A stretch of 64,000 nt of DNA from Flavobacterium hankyongi (lineage in GTDB: Bacteria; Bacteroidota; Bacteroidia; Flavobacteriales; Flavobacteriaceae): NCBI RefSeq assembly GCF_036840915.1, contig NZ_CP085725.1:2666001-2730000 (forward strand). Reading direction: 5' to 3'. The notes beneath the pieces were generated by a model. It did not search any database and was not told the origin of the DNA. It saw only the letters and a list, made by a program, of their open reading frames with translations. The translations under genes were made by a program, and so were the position numbers. Shown here in pieces: positions 26,471 to 35,432 of the stretch (the first letter of the stretch is position 1; each line of letters opens with the position of its first letter).

Positions 26471-27421
26471 ATGAAGAAAATCATAATAACCAGTTTGATT
26501 TTATTTTCTTATGGATTAATTTCGGCTCAAGTCAATGAAAAAGCATTGATAAACAAAACTGCAGAAGCAGCAGAAAAAACGAAAGACACCACTAATATGG
26601 GTTGGAAAAAAGCAGGGAATTTTGTTTTTCTTTTCAACCAATCAGCTTTTAATAATGAATGGCTTGGTGGCGGAACTTCAAATATGGCAGGAAATATAAG
26701 CCTAAACTATGACTTCAATTATAAGACTCCAAATATAGTTTGGGATAATAAAATCTTTGCTGCTTATGGTTTAACGAAACTTAAAGATCAAGAAACTACC
26801 AAATCTGATGATCGTTTTGAATTCACATCTTTATTAGGTAAAAAAGCATCAGGGTATTGGTATTATTCAGCATTTTTAAATTTTAAAACCCAAATGGATA
26901 CGGGTTTCAAAAAAGTGGCTTTTACGAATGATAATGGTACACCTCTAATTACTACCGATGATTTTGCTGATACACAAAATGTAACCATTTCGCATTTCTT
27001 TTCTCCTGCTTATCTTCAAGTCGGACCTGGTATGCTCTGGAAAAAATCAGACAATCTAAAAGTGAATATTGCACCAGCCACTTCACGTTTTATTTTTGTC
27101 CACAATCATTTCACCGAATTTGGCTCAGCTTTTGGAGTTGATCAAGGCGATTCTTTTAGATTTGAATTTGGTGCAGCTTTAAATGGCTATTACAAATTCA
27201 ATGTGATGGAAAACGTTTCGATGGAAAATATATTGAATTTGTATTCTAATTATTTAGAAAATCCACAAAATGTCGATATCGATTATCAAATGAACTTAGT
27301 CATGAAAATCAATAAATACCTTTCCACAAATCTTTCGTTCCAAGCAATATATGATGATAATGCCATTGGAGCTTTTCAAATTCGTGAAGTGTTTGGATTA
27401 GGATTAAATTACGGATTTTAA
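26471..27421 (+). CDS. DUF3078 outer-membrane barrel protein
   Basis: A 316-aa protein with a signal peptide (MKKIIITSLILFSYGLISAQ) and many alternating strands rich in Trp, Tyr and Phe, ending in FGLGLNYGF with a terminal Phe as in outer-membrane barrels. The segment GWKKAGNFVFLFNQSAFN followed by WLGGGTSNMAGN is typical of DUF3078. The function is unknown. It follows DUF2480 by 41 nt and may be read from the suf transcript, though its role need not be related. Confidence 0.85.
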   Translation: MKKIIITSLILFSYGLISAQVNEKALINKTAEAAEKTKDTTNMGWKKAGNFVFLFNQSAFNNEWLGGGTSNMAGNISLNYDFNYKTPNIVWDNKIFAAYGLTKLKDQETTKSDDRFEFTSLLGKKASGYWYYSAFLNFKTQMDTGFKKVAFTNDNGTPLITTDDFADTQNVTISHFFSPAYLQVGPGMLWKKSDNLKVNIAPATSRFIFVHNHFTEFGSAFGVDQGDSFRFEFGAALNGYYKFNVMENVSMENILNLYSNYLENPQNVDIDYQMNLVMKINKYLSTNLSFQAIYDDNAIGAFQIREVFGLGLNYGF

Positions 27422-27530
27422 TTAGGAGCTATTCCTGCTTTCGCCAGTCGCTTTTTATTTTAAGGTTATTTCGAGAGCCTCAATCACCATAAAATAAAAG
27501 AGCTTCAACAAAGGCTCAATCAGGGCTATA

Positions 27531-27567
27531 AAAAAAGATGCCTGAGGTACTCGAAGGCATCTTTTTT
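27531..27567. terminator. Bidirectional terminator between DUF3078 and hflX
   Basis: AAAAAAGATGCCT pairs with AGGCATCTTTTTT around an 11-nt loop, with T runs in both directions. Confidence 0.85.
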
Positions 27568-27570
27568 AGT

Positions 27571-28794
27571 TTATTCTTTTTCAACAGCGTCTTTATAATC
27601 AGGATACAAAAAGTTGTTGTATGGAAATCTTGTAATATGAATTTTGCGAACAGCTTCGTACACTTTCTCGCGCAACTCTTCAAAATTATGCTTTTCAGTA
27701 GCTGATATAAATAAGGTGTTGTTCTCACCCAGTTTACTCATCCAGGTGTTTTGCCACTCAGCAAGTGTGTAATGCTTTGTTGTTTTTTCGGTAATTAAAT
27801 CGTCAGCCTCAATAGTTAAGTGCTTGTAAGCATCAATTTTATTAAAAACCATTATAGTTGGCTTATCGGCACTTTTAATATCTTGTAAAATCTGATTTAC
27901 CGATTCAATATGATCTTCAAATTCTGGATGTGAAATATCAACTACGTGAAGCAATAAATCGGCCTCACGAACTTCATCAAGCGTACTTTTAAAAGATTCA
28001 ACTAACTGAGTAGGTAATTTTCTGATAAAACCAACAGTGTCAGAAAGTAAAAAAGGCAAATTCTTAATAACTACTTTTCTAACAGTAGTGTCAAGCGTAG
28101 CAAATAATTTATTTTCTACAAAAACTTCACTTTTTCCAACAGCATTCATTAAAGTAGATTTGCCAACATTAGTATAACCAACTAAAGCTACACGAACCAT
28201 TGCTCCACGATTACTTCGTTGCACTGCCATTTGTTTGTCGATAACCTTAATCTTGTCTTTAAGTAAAGCAATACGGTCACGAACAATACGACGGTCAGTT
28301 TCAATTTCTGTTTCTCCGGGACCACGCATACCAATACCACCTCGCTGACGTTCTAAGTGAGTCCACATACCTGTTAATCGTGGAAGTAAATATTGACATT
28401 GTGCTAATTCGACTTGAGTTCTTGCATATGATGTTTCAGCTCTTTGTGCAAAAATGTCTAGAATTAAGTTAGTTCTATCTAAAACTTTGCAATCAAGTTC
28501 TCTTGTTATGTTTTTTTGTTGTGCAGGAGTTAACTCGTCATCAAAAATGACGGTTTTAACATCATTGTCTTTAATATAATACTTAATGTCTTCAAGTTTT
28601 CCAGATCCCACAAAAGTTTTTGGGTTGGGTTTATCCATTTTTTGAGAAAATCTTTTTACTACTTCACCGCCAGCTGTAAAAGTTAAAAACTCTAACTCAT
28701 CAAGATATTCATTTAGTTTTTCTTCGGATTGAAGTTGGGTTATGATACCAACAACAACCGTTTTTTCGAAATTTATTTTTTCTTTCTCTAACAT
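27571..28794 (-). CDS. hflX: Ribosome-associated GTPase HflX
   Basis: A 407-aa GTPase from ATG 28794 (MLEKEKINFEKTVVVGI); nine earlier codons of the same frame are probably the leader. It has the N-terminal HflX domain (VGSGKLEDIKYYI, VIFDDELTPAQQKN), the linker with RGGIGMRGPGETEIETD, and the G domain with G1 GYTNVGKSTL, G3 DTVGFI and G4 NKID. HflX splits stalled or stress-arrested ribosomes. It is monocistronic, with a TAGTTTTG -7 box at 28817-28810 and a very short leader. Confidence 0.95.
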   Translation of the reverse strand: MLEKEKINFEKTVVVGIITQLQSEEKLNEYLDELEFLTFTAGGEVVKRFSQKMDKPNPKTFVGSGKLEDIKYYIKDNDVKTVIFDDELTPAQQKNITRELDCKVLDRTNLILDIFAQRAETSYARTQVELAQCQYLLPRLTGMWTHLERQRGGIGMRGPGETEIETDRRIVRDRIALLKDKIKVIDKQMAVQRSNRGAMVRVALVGYTNVGKSTLMNAVGKSEVFVENKLFATLDTTVRKVVIKNLPFLLSDTVGFIRKLPTQLVESFKSTLDEVREADLLLHVVDISHPEFEDHIESVNQILQDIKSADKPTIMVFNKIDAYKHLTIEADDLITEKTTKHYTLAEWQNTWMSKLGENNTLFISATEKHNFEELREKVYEAVRKIHITRFPYNNFLYPDYKDAVEKE

Positions 28795-28809
28795 ACTAAA
28801 AATAAAACA

Positions 28810-28817
28810 CAAAACTA
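28810..28817 (-). promoter_or_regulatory. -7 box of hflX
   Basis: TAGTTTTG on the minus strand, 16 nt before the chosen ATG. It supports the start at 28794 rather than 28821. The -33 element was not resolved. Confidence 0.4.
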
Positions 28818-28921
28818 ACAAAATGTAAGGAGGTTATTATTTTATATTCACTAAAAATATGCATTTCGTCGAAAAAAAATGACATTATGTTAAAATTCGT
28901 TATTAAATTGTTAATTTTTTT

Positions 28922-28929
28922 TACATTTG
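28922..28929 (+). promoter_or_regulatory. -7 box of the adhesin-porP-ompA cassette
   Basis: TACATTTG, 39 nt before the ATG at 28968, within a strongly AT-rich stretch. A -33 TTTG at the usual spacing was not found. Confidence 0.45.
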
Positions 28930-28967
28930 GAAATTATACAAACTCGTTAACCGAAACTTTATAAACT

Positions 28968-31900
28968 ATGAAAAAAATTACTTTGTGCTTTTTCATGATG
29001 ATTCTTCCTTTATTGGGATTCTCCCAAATAACAGAAGGATTTGAAGGAGCGACTTTCCCGCCAACCACTCCTGGGAACTGGGCTGTTATGAATAACGGCG
29101 TAGGAACAGGGATAGATTGGGCGGAAACAACAAACGCAGCATTTGTTCATACGGGGACAAAAGCAGCAATTATTGATCGAGAAAATATCGGTGCAGGGAA
29201 CACTTCTCAGGACTGGTTGATTACTCCTCAAATAACTCTGCCTGCAAACGGCCAGTTAAGATTTTGGACCAGACAAACACTCACAGGGAACAATGGTTCT
29301 ACCTATGAGATAAGAGTGTCTACAAATGCATCACAAACTAACCAAGCAGCTTTTACAACTGTGCAAAGCTGGACAGAAACTACTTTGAATGCTACATTTA
29401 ATGTGTATGAAGAAAAGTTAGTAAGTCTATCAGCTTATCCAGCTGGAACACAAGTTTATATAGCTTTTGTTAAAATAAATACACAACCTTCTACGGTTAC
29501 TACAGGTGATAGATGGATTATTGATGATATCAATTTAGTACAACAATGTTTGGATCCATCAATTTTGACGGCTACTGTAACAGGTCCAACTACAGCAACT
29601 TTAGGTTGGACAAATAACGGTTCTGCTACATTGTGGGACATTTATTATAATCTACAACTAGATCCAACGGTGCCAGACGTATCAACAACACCGTCTTTTA
29701 ATGACGTTAATACTACTGCTTATCCTGCAACTGGTTTTTCTCCAGGGACAGCATATAAATTTTGGGTAAGAGCTCAATGTGCTGGAGGTGTAGTAAGTAA
29801 TTGGGTTGGTCCTTTTAACTTCACGACAAGTCCAGCAGGTTCTATATGTTCTTCACCAATATTAATAGGTGGTTTACCATATAGTCATACTGCTAACACG
29901 AGCACTTATGGTGATGAGGTAGACACACCTCAAGGAGCGGGTTGTGCAGGTGGTACAACTAACTATATGCAAGGAGCAGAAGTATTTTACTCTTACACTC
30001 CTACTGTTTCAGGAAATATTACAATTTCAATGACTCCAACTGGAGTTAGTTCGAGTTTATATGTGTATAATGGATGTGCTAACGTAGGTGTTAGCTGTTT
30101 AGCAGGTGTTGCAGATGCAACTGCTAACCCAAGAAATATTGCTACTTTACCTGTTATAGCAGGTCAAACTTATATTTTTGTTATTTCATCAAGTACAACA
30201 CCAGCAGGTGGAATTCCTTATACATTAATTATTCAAGAAAAATTTTGTGACCCTCCTACAAATGGAACAACAAATACTCCAGCGACAACATCAATTAATA
30301 TGTCATGGTCAAACCCATCTGCTGCAACTTCTTGGCAGGTAACTGTTCAAGCACCTGGAGCTGGTGTTCCAACAGCACCTGGGCCATTATCGGCAACTGC
30401 AACTACTAATACAAATTTTAATTTTACTGGACTTACTGCAGCTACTGCTTATGAATACTGGGTAAGAGCTGATTGTGGAGGTGGTTTGTATAGCCCATGG
30501 GCAGGTCCGTATTTGTTTAGTACATCAATTTGTGACCCTTCAGACAAGTGTAATTTTGTTTTTAGAATGACTGATACGTGGGGAGATGGATGGAATCCTG
30601 CTGGAGCTGGAAGGATGGAAATACGTCAAAACGGTATTGTTGTAGCAACTATTGGTTCTACATTTACTACTGGGACGGCTTTAAATAGCCCTCCAGTTGC
30701 TTTATGTGATACATTGCCATTTGAAATATATTTTACAGTACCTGGATTGAATCCTGAAGAAATAGGAGTTCAGGTTATTAATAACTTTAATCAAACTGTT
30801 GCTACAATAACTCCGGTGCTTTCACCTAGTTCAACTACACCTATTTATACAGGCACTTTTGATTGTAATGTACCAGCATGTTTGCCTCCATTAGCATTAA
30901 ATGATACAACGCCAACAACGTATGGTGCGACTTTGACTTGGGCTGCAAATGGTGGAACAAATTGGAATATTTATATTGTACCAATGGGATCGCCAGCACC
31001 TACAGCAGCATCAACACCAACAGTCACAGGTGTAACTGCAACTACATATGTGATACCATCGTCTTTAGGATTGTTACCTAACACTACATATCAGTATTAT
31101 GTTCAGGCAGTTTGTTCAGCAACACAGCAAAGTGTTTGGGCAGGACCTGGTGATTTTACAACATTACCAACGTGTTCAAGACCAACAAATCCTTTAGCTA
31201 CAAATATAACTGCATCTTCTGCAACTTTAAGTTGGACTCAACCATTGAATCCTGATGGAAGCTTAGCAAATGCTTGGCAAATTATTTTATTACCATGTGG
31301 TTCGCCAGCTCCTACTGCTACAACTCCAGGATGGATAAATGTTAATACAAATACATATAACGTTTTAGGTTTGACTCCTTTAACATGTTATGATTTTTAT
31401 GTAAGAGCAATTTGTTCTACTACTGATGCTAGCCCTATATCTGTAGTGCGTACTTTTTACACTCCTGATACAAATGACGAATGTGTTAACTCTAAAGAAG
31501 TACCAGTAAATCAAAATACACATTGTATTCAAACTGTATATGGAACTGTAGCAGGGGCAACAGCATCTCCTCAGGCAAATACTTGTGGTGCAACAGCTGA
31601 TGATGATGATGTTTGGTTCCATTTCGTGGCAACAGCGACAACACATTATATTTCATTATTAGAACCTAATACGTCAACAGCAAATCCGCCAGCTTTCCCT
31701 ACTGCTGCACCTGGAGGTTTAAATTACTCCCTATATAGAGGTACTAATTGTGGTTCATTGGTACAAGTTAGTTGTAGAACAGCTAATGGAGGAATGGAAA
31801 CAGGCTTAGTTATTGGTGAAACTTATAAGATACGTGTTTATTCGCCAGGAACAGCTGCTTCTACAAAACGATTTGAAGTTTGTGTTGGAACTAAAGTGAT

Positions 31901-34430
31901 TTATTGTGAGAATTCAGTACCAGTTTGTGCTGTAAATGCTATCATTTTAAGAAACGATGTTGGTGTTCCAGCAACTCCTAATCCAATTAGTGGTAGTGGA
32001 ACTGCAACTGTTGGTTGTTTAGGTTCTGCACCATCACCAACTTTCTATTTCTTAACGATTCAACAAGATGGAAATTACAACTACTTTATGGAGCAAAGTA
32101 CTGATCCTACTTTTGCAACAGTTGATTTAGATGTGGATTATGTAACTTGGGGACCTTTTACTTCCGTAGCTCAAGCTTGTACATCGATTTCGGTTAGTAA
32201 TACAAGACCAGCCCCTCAAGGATGTAGTTTCTCTGCTGCTCCAACTGAAAACTTCACTATAAATGGAGCTTTAACGGGTCAGGTATATATAATTATGGTT
32301 ACTAATTATACAGCTTCTAGTAGTTATCCTGGAAAAAGAGGATATATTAGAATTACAAGAACAGTAGGGCCAGCACCTTTAGAATGTTGTCCATTTGCAA
32401 GTTTTACTTATTCTAGTTCTTTCTTCTGTAAAGATGGTGCTAATCCATCACCTATATTGGGAACAGCTTCCACAGCTGGTACTTATGCATGTACAAATCC
32501 AAACTTGATTATTAATCCAACTACTGGGGTTATTGATTTAGCTGCGAGTGCAGTTGGTACTTATATAGTAACTAGTACAATTCCTGGAGATGCTGATTGT
32601 CCAACTTCAACTGCGACATTTAGTGTTACTATTAGTAACCCTCCTACAGCAACTATTGCTTATGCTTCTCCTTCTTATTGTAAAAATAATACAGTAGTAC
32701 AGCCAGTAATTAGAACAGGTACAGCTAGTGGATTTTACTCAACTTCACCAGCAACTGGATTGTCAATTAATCCAACTACAGGTGCAATTACACCAAATAC
32801 AAGTACGCCGGGTATTTATACAGTTATTTATACAGTTCCTGCAGGAAGTGGGTGTCCAGCATTTACTACGCAAACACAAGTTACAATTGACGCTGTGCTT
32901 GTAGCTACATTTAATTACGGGACTGCACCATATTGTTCGAATGGTGGATTTGCAAACCCAGTATTTACTGGTGGTGGAGTAGCAGGAACATTTACCTCTT
33001 CTACAGGGTTAGTAATAAACCCAACAACTGGAGTGATTGATTTAGCTGCTAGTACAATGGGTACATACACAGTAACTAATGAAATAGCTGCAAATGGCGC
33101 TTGTCCAATTGTAACTGCAACTGCTTCAATCACAATTACTGCATTACCAATTGCAACATTTAATTATACGACAGCAGATCATTGTCAGAGTGAAGGTACT
33201 ATATTACCTGTATTTACAGGTGGAGGTCTTGCTGGTACATTTACATCATCTGCTGGATTGGTCTTAAATGCTACAACAGGAGAAATTGATTTGGCATCAA
33301 GTACACCAGGTACCTATACTGTTTATAATACAATTGTTGCGGCTAATGGATGTCCTCAAGTTCAAGAACAATTTGTAATTAGAATTTATGCTAATCCAAT
33401 AGCTAGTATTACTTCATCTGATGCGGATAATACAATTTGTGCTGGTGAATCTGCAACATTAACAGTTAATCCAACAAACTTTGCAGTTGGAGACGCTACA
33501 TATGTTTGGAAGTTTAATACAGGTGTAATACCTGGAGCAACATCTTATCAATATAATCCAACACAAACTGGTTTGTATGAAGTTCAAATAACATTAAATG
33601 GTTGTACAAATGTAACTTCTATAACAACTAACTTTACTGTTAACTTTGTACCTCAAGCAACTATAAGTGGAACTAATCTAGTGAAGTGTATTAATGAAGT
33701 TTCTGTAATTACAGTTACACCAGTAAATTATACTGCAGCTGACCCAGTAACTTATTCATGGACACTTGGAGGAGGTTCATTACCTGATACTACCAGTTCA
33801 ATAAGTTATGACGATTATGGTACATACGTTGTGACTATTACAAATCAAGGTTGTTCTAGTACATACTCAATTACAGTTTCACCTGATACAACTGAAATTC
33901 CAATTGATGCAGTAGGTGATTGTCAAGGATCTAGCTATATATTAACAGCTTCTCCTATTAATAGTTCATTTGATCCATCAAGTACCGTATATGAATGGAC
34001 AAACTCTATTGGAGATATAGTTGCCTCAGGTCTTAATCAAAATACATTTAATGTAAGCCAGTATGTTCAAACGAATAACATTTCATCAGGAAGTTTCCCT
34101 CTTACATTTACTGTAAAAGTTACTACTTCACCTGATGGATGTACAGATACTCAAGATTTCGTTGTATTATCTTCTATTTGTACAATTCCAAAAGGTATCT
34201 CACCTAACGGAGATGGAAATAACGATACATTTGACTTAAGAGGTTTAGGTGTTAAACAGTTAAGTATTTTTAACAGATACGGAACTAAAGTTTATAGCTA
34301 TAGTAACTATACTGATCAATGGCATGGACAAACTGATAAAGGTGATGAATTACCAGTAGGAACTTATTACTTTGTTTTTGAACAAAATGATGGTCAAAAC
34401 AAATCAGGGTGGATTTATATTAATAAATAA
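28968..34430 (+). CDS. Giant T9SS type B surface protein with adhesin modules
   Basis: A 1820-aa secreted protein. It has a signal peptide (residues 1-20). Residues about 21-190 are a choice-of-anchor J/cleaved-adhesin domain (WLITPQITLPANGQLRFW, then DRWIIDDINLV). Several fibronectin III-like modules follow (repeated Y-WVRA-C-GG phrases, about 195-530, and ATLTWAANGG, ATLSWTQP around 650-830). There are four related 80-residue repeats (about 1143-1480) and Ig-like modules. At about 1740-1820 it ends in a CHU_C/gliding-motility type B sorting domain (GISPNGDGNNDTFDLRG onward). It is probably exported by T9SS and held at the cell surface for adhesion or motility. The porP-like gene downstream fits the known SprB-SprF pairing. 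Confidence 0.9.
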   Translation: MKKITLCFFMMILPLLGFSQITEGFEGATFPPTTPGNWAVMNNGVGTGIDWAETTNAAFVHTGTKAAIIDRENIGAGNTSQDWLITPQITLPANGQLRFWTRQTLTGNNGSTYEIRVSTNASQTNQAAFTTVQSWTETTLNATFNVYEEKLVSLSAYPAGTQVYIAFVKINTQPSTVTTGDRWIIDDINLVQQCLDPSILTATVTGPTTATLGWTNNGSATLWDIYYNLQLDPTVPDVSTTPSFNDVNTTAYPATGFSPGTAYKFWVRAQCAGGVVSNWVGPFNFTTSPAGSICSSPILIGGLPYSHTANTSTYGDEVDTPQGAGCAGGTTNYMQGAEVFYSYTPTVSGNITISMTPTGVSSSLYVYNGCANVGVSCLAGVADATANPRNIATLPVIAGQTYIFVISSSTTPAGGIPYTLIIQEKFCDPPTNGTTNTPATTSINMSWSNPSAATSWQVTVQAPGAGVPTAPGPLSATATTNTNFNFTGLTAATAYEYWVRADCGGGLYSPWAGPYLFSTSICDPSDKCNFVFRMTDTWGDGWNPAGAGRMEIRQNGIVVATIGSTFTTGTALNSPPVALCDTLPFEIYFTVPGLNPEEIGVQVINNFNQTVATITPVLSPSSTTPIYTGTFDCNVPACLPPLALNDTTPTTYGATLTWAANGGTNWNIYIVPMGSPAPTAASTPTVTGVTATTYVIPSSLGLLPNTTYQYYVQAVCSATQQSVWAGPGDFTTLPTCSRPTNPLATNITASSATLSWTQPLNPDGSLANAWQIILLPCGSPAPTATTPGWINVNTNTYNVLGLTPLTCYDFYVRAICSTTDASPISVVRTFYTPDTNDECVNSKEVPVNQNTHCIQTVYGTVAGATASPQANTCGATADDDDVWFHFVATATTHYISLLEPNTSTANPPAFPTAAPGGLNYSLYRGTNCGSLVQVSCRTANGGMETGLVIGETYKIRVYSPGTAASTKRFEVCVGTKVIYCENSVPVCAVNAIILRNDVGVPATPNPISGSGTATVGCLGSAPSPTFYFLTIQQDGNYNYFMEQSTDPTFATVDLDVDYVTWGPFTSVAQACTSISVSNTRPAPQGCSFSAAPTENFTINGALTGQVYIIMVTNYTASSSYPGKRGYIRITRTVGPAPLECCPFASFTYSSSFFCKDGANPSPILGTASTAGTYACTNPNLIINPTTGVIDLAASAVGTYIVTSTIPGDADCPTSTATFSVTISNPPTATIAYASPSYCKNNTVVQPVIRTGTASGFYSTSPATGLSINPTTGAITPNTSTPGIYTVIYTVPAGSGCPAFTTQTQVTIDAVLVATFNYGTAPYCSNGGFANPVFTGGGVAGTFTSSTGLVINPTTGVIDLAASTMGTYTVTNEIAANGACPIVTATASITITALPIATFNYTTADHCQSEGTILPVFTGGGLAGTFTSSAGLVLNATTGEIDLASSTPGTYTVYNTIVAANGCPQVQEQFVIRIYANPIASITSSDADNTICAGESATLTVNPTNFAVGDATYVWKFNTGVIPGATSYQYNPTQTGLYEVQITLNGCTNVTSITTNFTVNFVPQATISGTNLVKCINEVSVITVTPVNYTAADPVTYSWTLGGGSLPDTTSSISYDDYGTYVVTITNQGCSSTYSITVSPDTTEIPIDAVGDCQGSSYILTASPINSSFDPSSTVYEWTNSIGDIVASGLNQNTFNVSQYVQTNNISSGSFPLTFTVKVTTSPDGCTDTQDFVVLSSICTIPKGISPNGDGNNDTFDLRGLGVKQLSIFNRYGTKVYSYSNYTDQWHGQTDKGDELPVGTYYFVFEQNDGQNKSGWIYINK
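32395..33400 (+). repeat. Four internal repeats within the giant adhesin
   Basis: Four units of about 80-85 codons, each starting with FxYxxxxxC, followed by a GTF/GTY block, then a LxINPTTGxIDLAAS-like phrase and a final GTYTV with a later C-P. The third and fourth units (from about 32905 and 33150) are the most alike, suggesting recent duplication. Repeat number could vary between strains. Confidence 0.75.
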
Positions 34431-34436
34431 AAATAG

Positions 34437-34470
34437 AATGTAGTCTGTGTGTTTTTACACAGACTACATT
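34437..34470. other. Perfect 14-bp hairpin between adhesin and porP-like gene
   Basis: AATGTAGTCTGTGT (34437-34450), loop GTTTTT, then the exact complement (34457-34470). The next bases are TCTAACC, not a T run, so termination would be weak at best. It may adjust the relative amounts of the giant protein and its PorP/SprF partner, or protect the upstream transcript. Confidence 0.65.
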
Positions 34471-34495
34471 TCTAACCAAATAAAATAAAATTAAA

Positions 34496-35416
34496 ATGAA
34501 AAAAATATTTTTCACAGCCCTAGTTGTTGTTTTGGCATTTACTGATGCTAATGCACAGCAGGATCCACATTATACTCAATACATGTATAATATGAACGTG
34601 ATGAATCCAGCCTACGCAGGGTCGAAAGAAAATTTAAGTTTTGGATTGTTGTTCCGAAAGCAGTGGGTAGAAATAGAAGATTCTCCTACTACATTTACTG
34701 CAACTGGTCATTCACCAGTGGGTAAAAATGTCGGACTTGGATTATCGGTTATTTCAGACAGGATTGGTCCAGTTGAAGAAAACAATATTTATGGAGACTT
34801 TTCATACACACTGAATCTTGGAGGTGATCATAGATTAGCAGCTGGTATTAAGGCAGGTGTTACTTTTCAAAAAATTGGTCTAAATAGTCAGATAGCTTCA
34901 ACTTTAGCAGTGCCTAATGATGGACCTTTTGCTCAAGATACTTCAAATTCTCATCTTAACATGGGGGCAGGTTTGTTCTATTATACAAATAAATATTATT
35001 TAGCTTTTTCGATTCCTAATATGCTTAAATCTGCTCACTTAGATTATAATGGAGTTAAGTACGGTTCAGAAGTACAACATTATTTCCTTACTGGAGGTTA
35101 TGTTTTCAATTTGAGTGAAAAAACTAAGTTTAAACCTCACTTCATGTTGAAGTCAGCTTTTGGAGCGCCAACTTCATTGGATGTATCAACTAACTTTTTG
35201 TTTTTTGATAAATTCGAACTTGGAGCAACTTATAGACTAGATGATTCGTTTGGTGCTTTGGTAAATTATAGAATTACTGATGGACTTAGAATTGGATACG
35301 CTTATGATCACATTGTTTCAGATCTTGATGTAACAACTCCTTCATCACATGAAGTTATGTTGTTATTTGATTTGAACTTCCCTAAGAAAGTGTCAAGTTC
35401 GCCACGTTATTTCTAA
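34496..35416 (+). CDS. PorP/SprF-family type IX secretion protein
   Basis: A 306-aa outer-membrane protein with a signal peptide (VLAFTDANAQ). The family opening QDPHYTQYMYNMNVMNPAYAGS is seen right after the cleavage site, followed by many beta strands with YTNKYYLAFSIPNML and a late GLRIGYAYDH. Proteins of this family help T9SS secrete or attach type B substrates such as SprB. By position its client is the 1820-aa protein upstream. The OmpA-family gene follows 17 nt later. No other T9SS core genes (porK, porL, porM, porN) are in view. Confidence 0.92.
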   Translation: MKKIFFTALVVVLAFTDANAQQDPHYTQYMYNMNVMNPAYAGSKENLSFGLLFRKQWVEIEDSPTTFTATGHSPVGKNVGLGLSVISDRIGPVEENNIYGDFSYTLNLGGDHRLAAGIKAGVTFQKIGLNSQIASTLAVPNDGPFAQDTSNSHLNMGAGLFYYTNKYYLAFSIPNMLKSAHLDYNGVKYGSEVQHYFLTGGYVFNLSEKTKFKPHFMLKSAFGAPTSLDVSTNFLFFDKFELGATYRLDDSFGALVNYRITDGLRIGYAYDHIVSDLDVTTPSSHEVMLLFDLNFPKKVSSSPRYF

Positions 35417-35432
35417 TATAAACAAACTTAAA

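Noticed and set aside
32395..33400. CRISPR-like array
   Set aside because: The periodic pattern is about 245 nt, in frame, and encodes protein modules of the adhesin.
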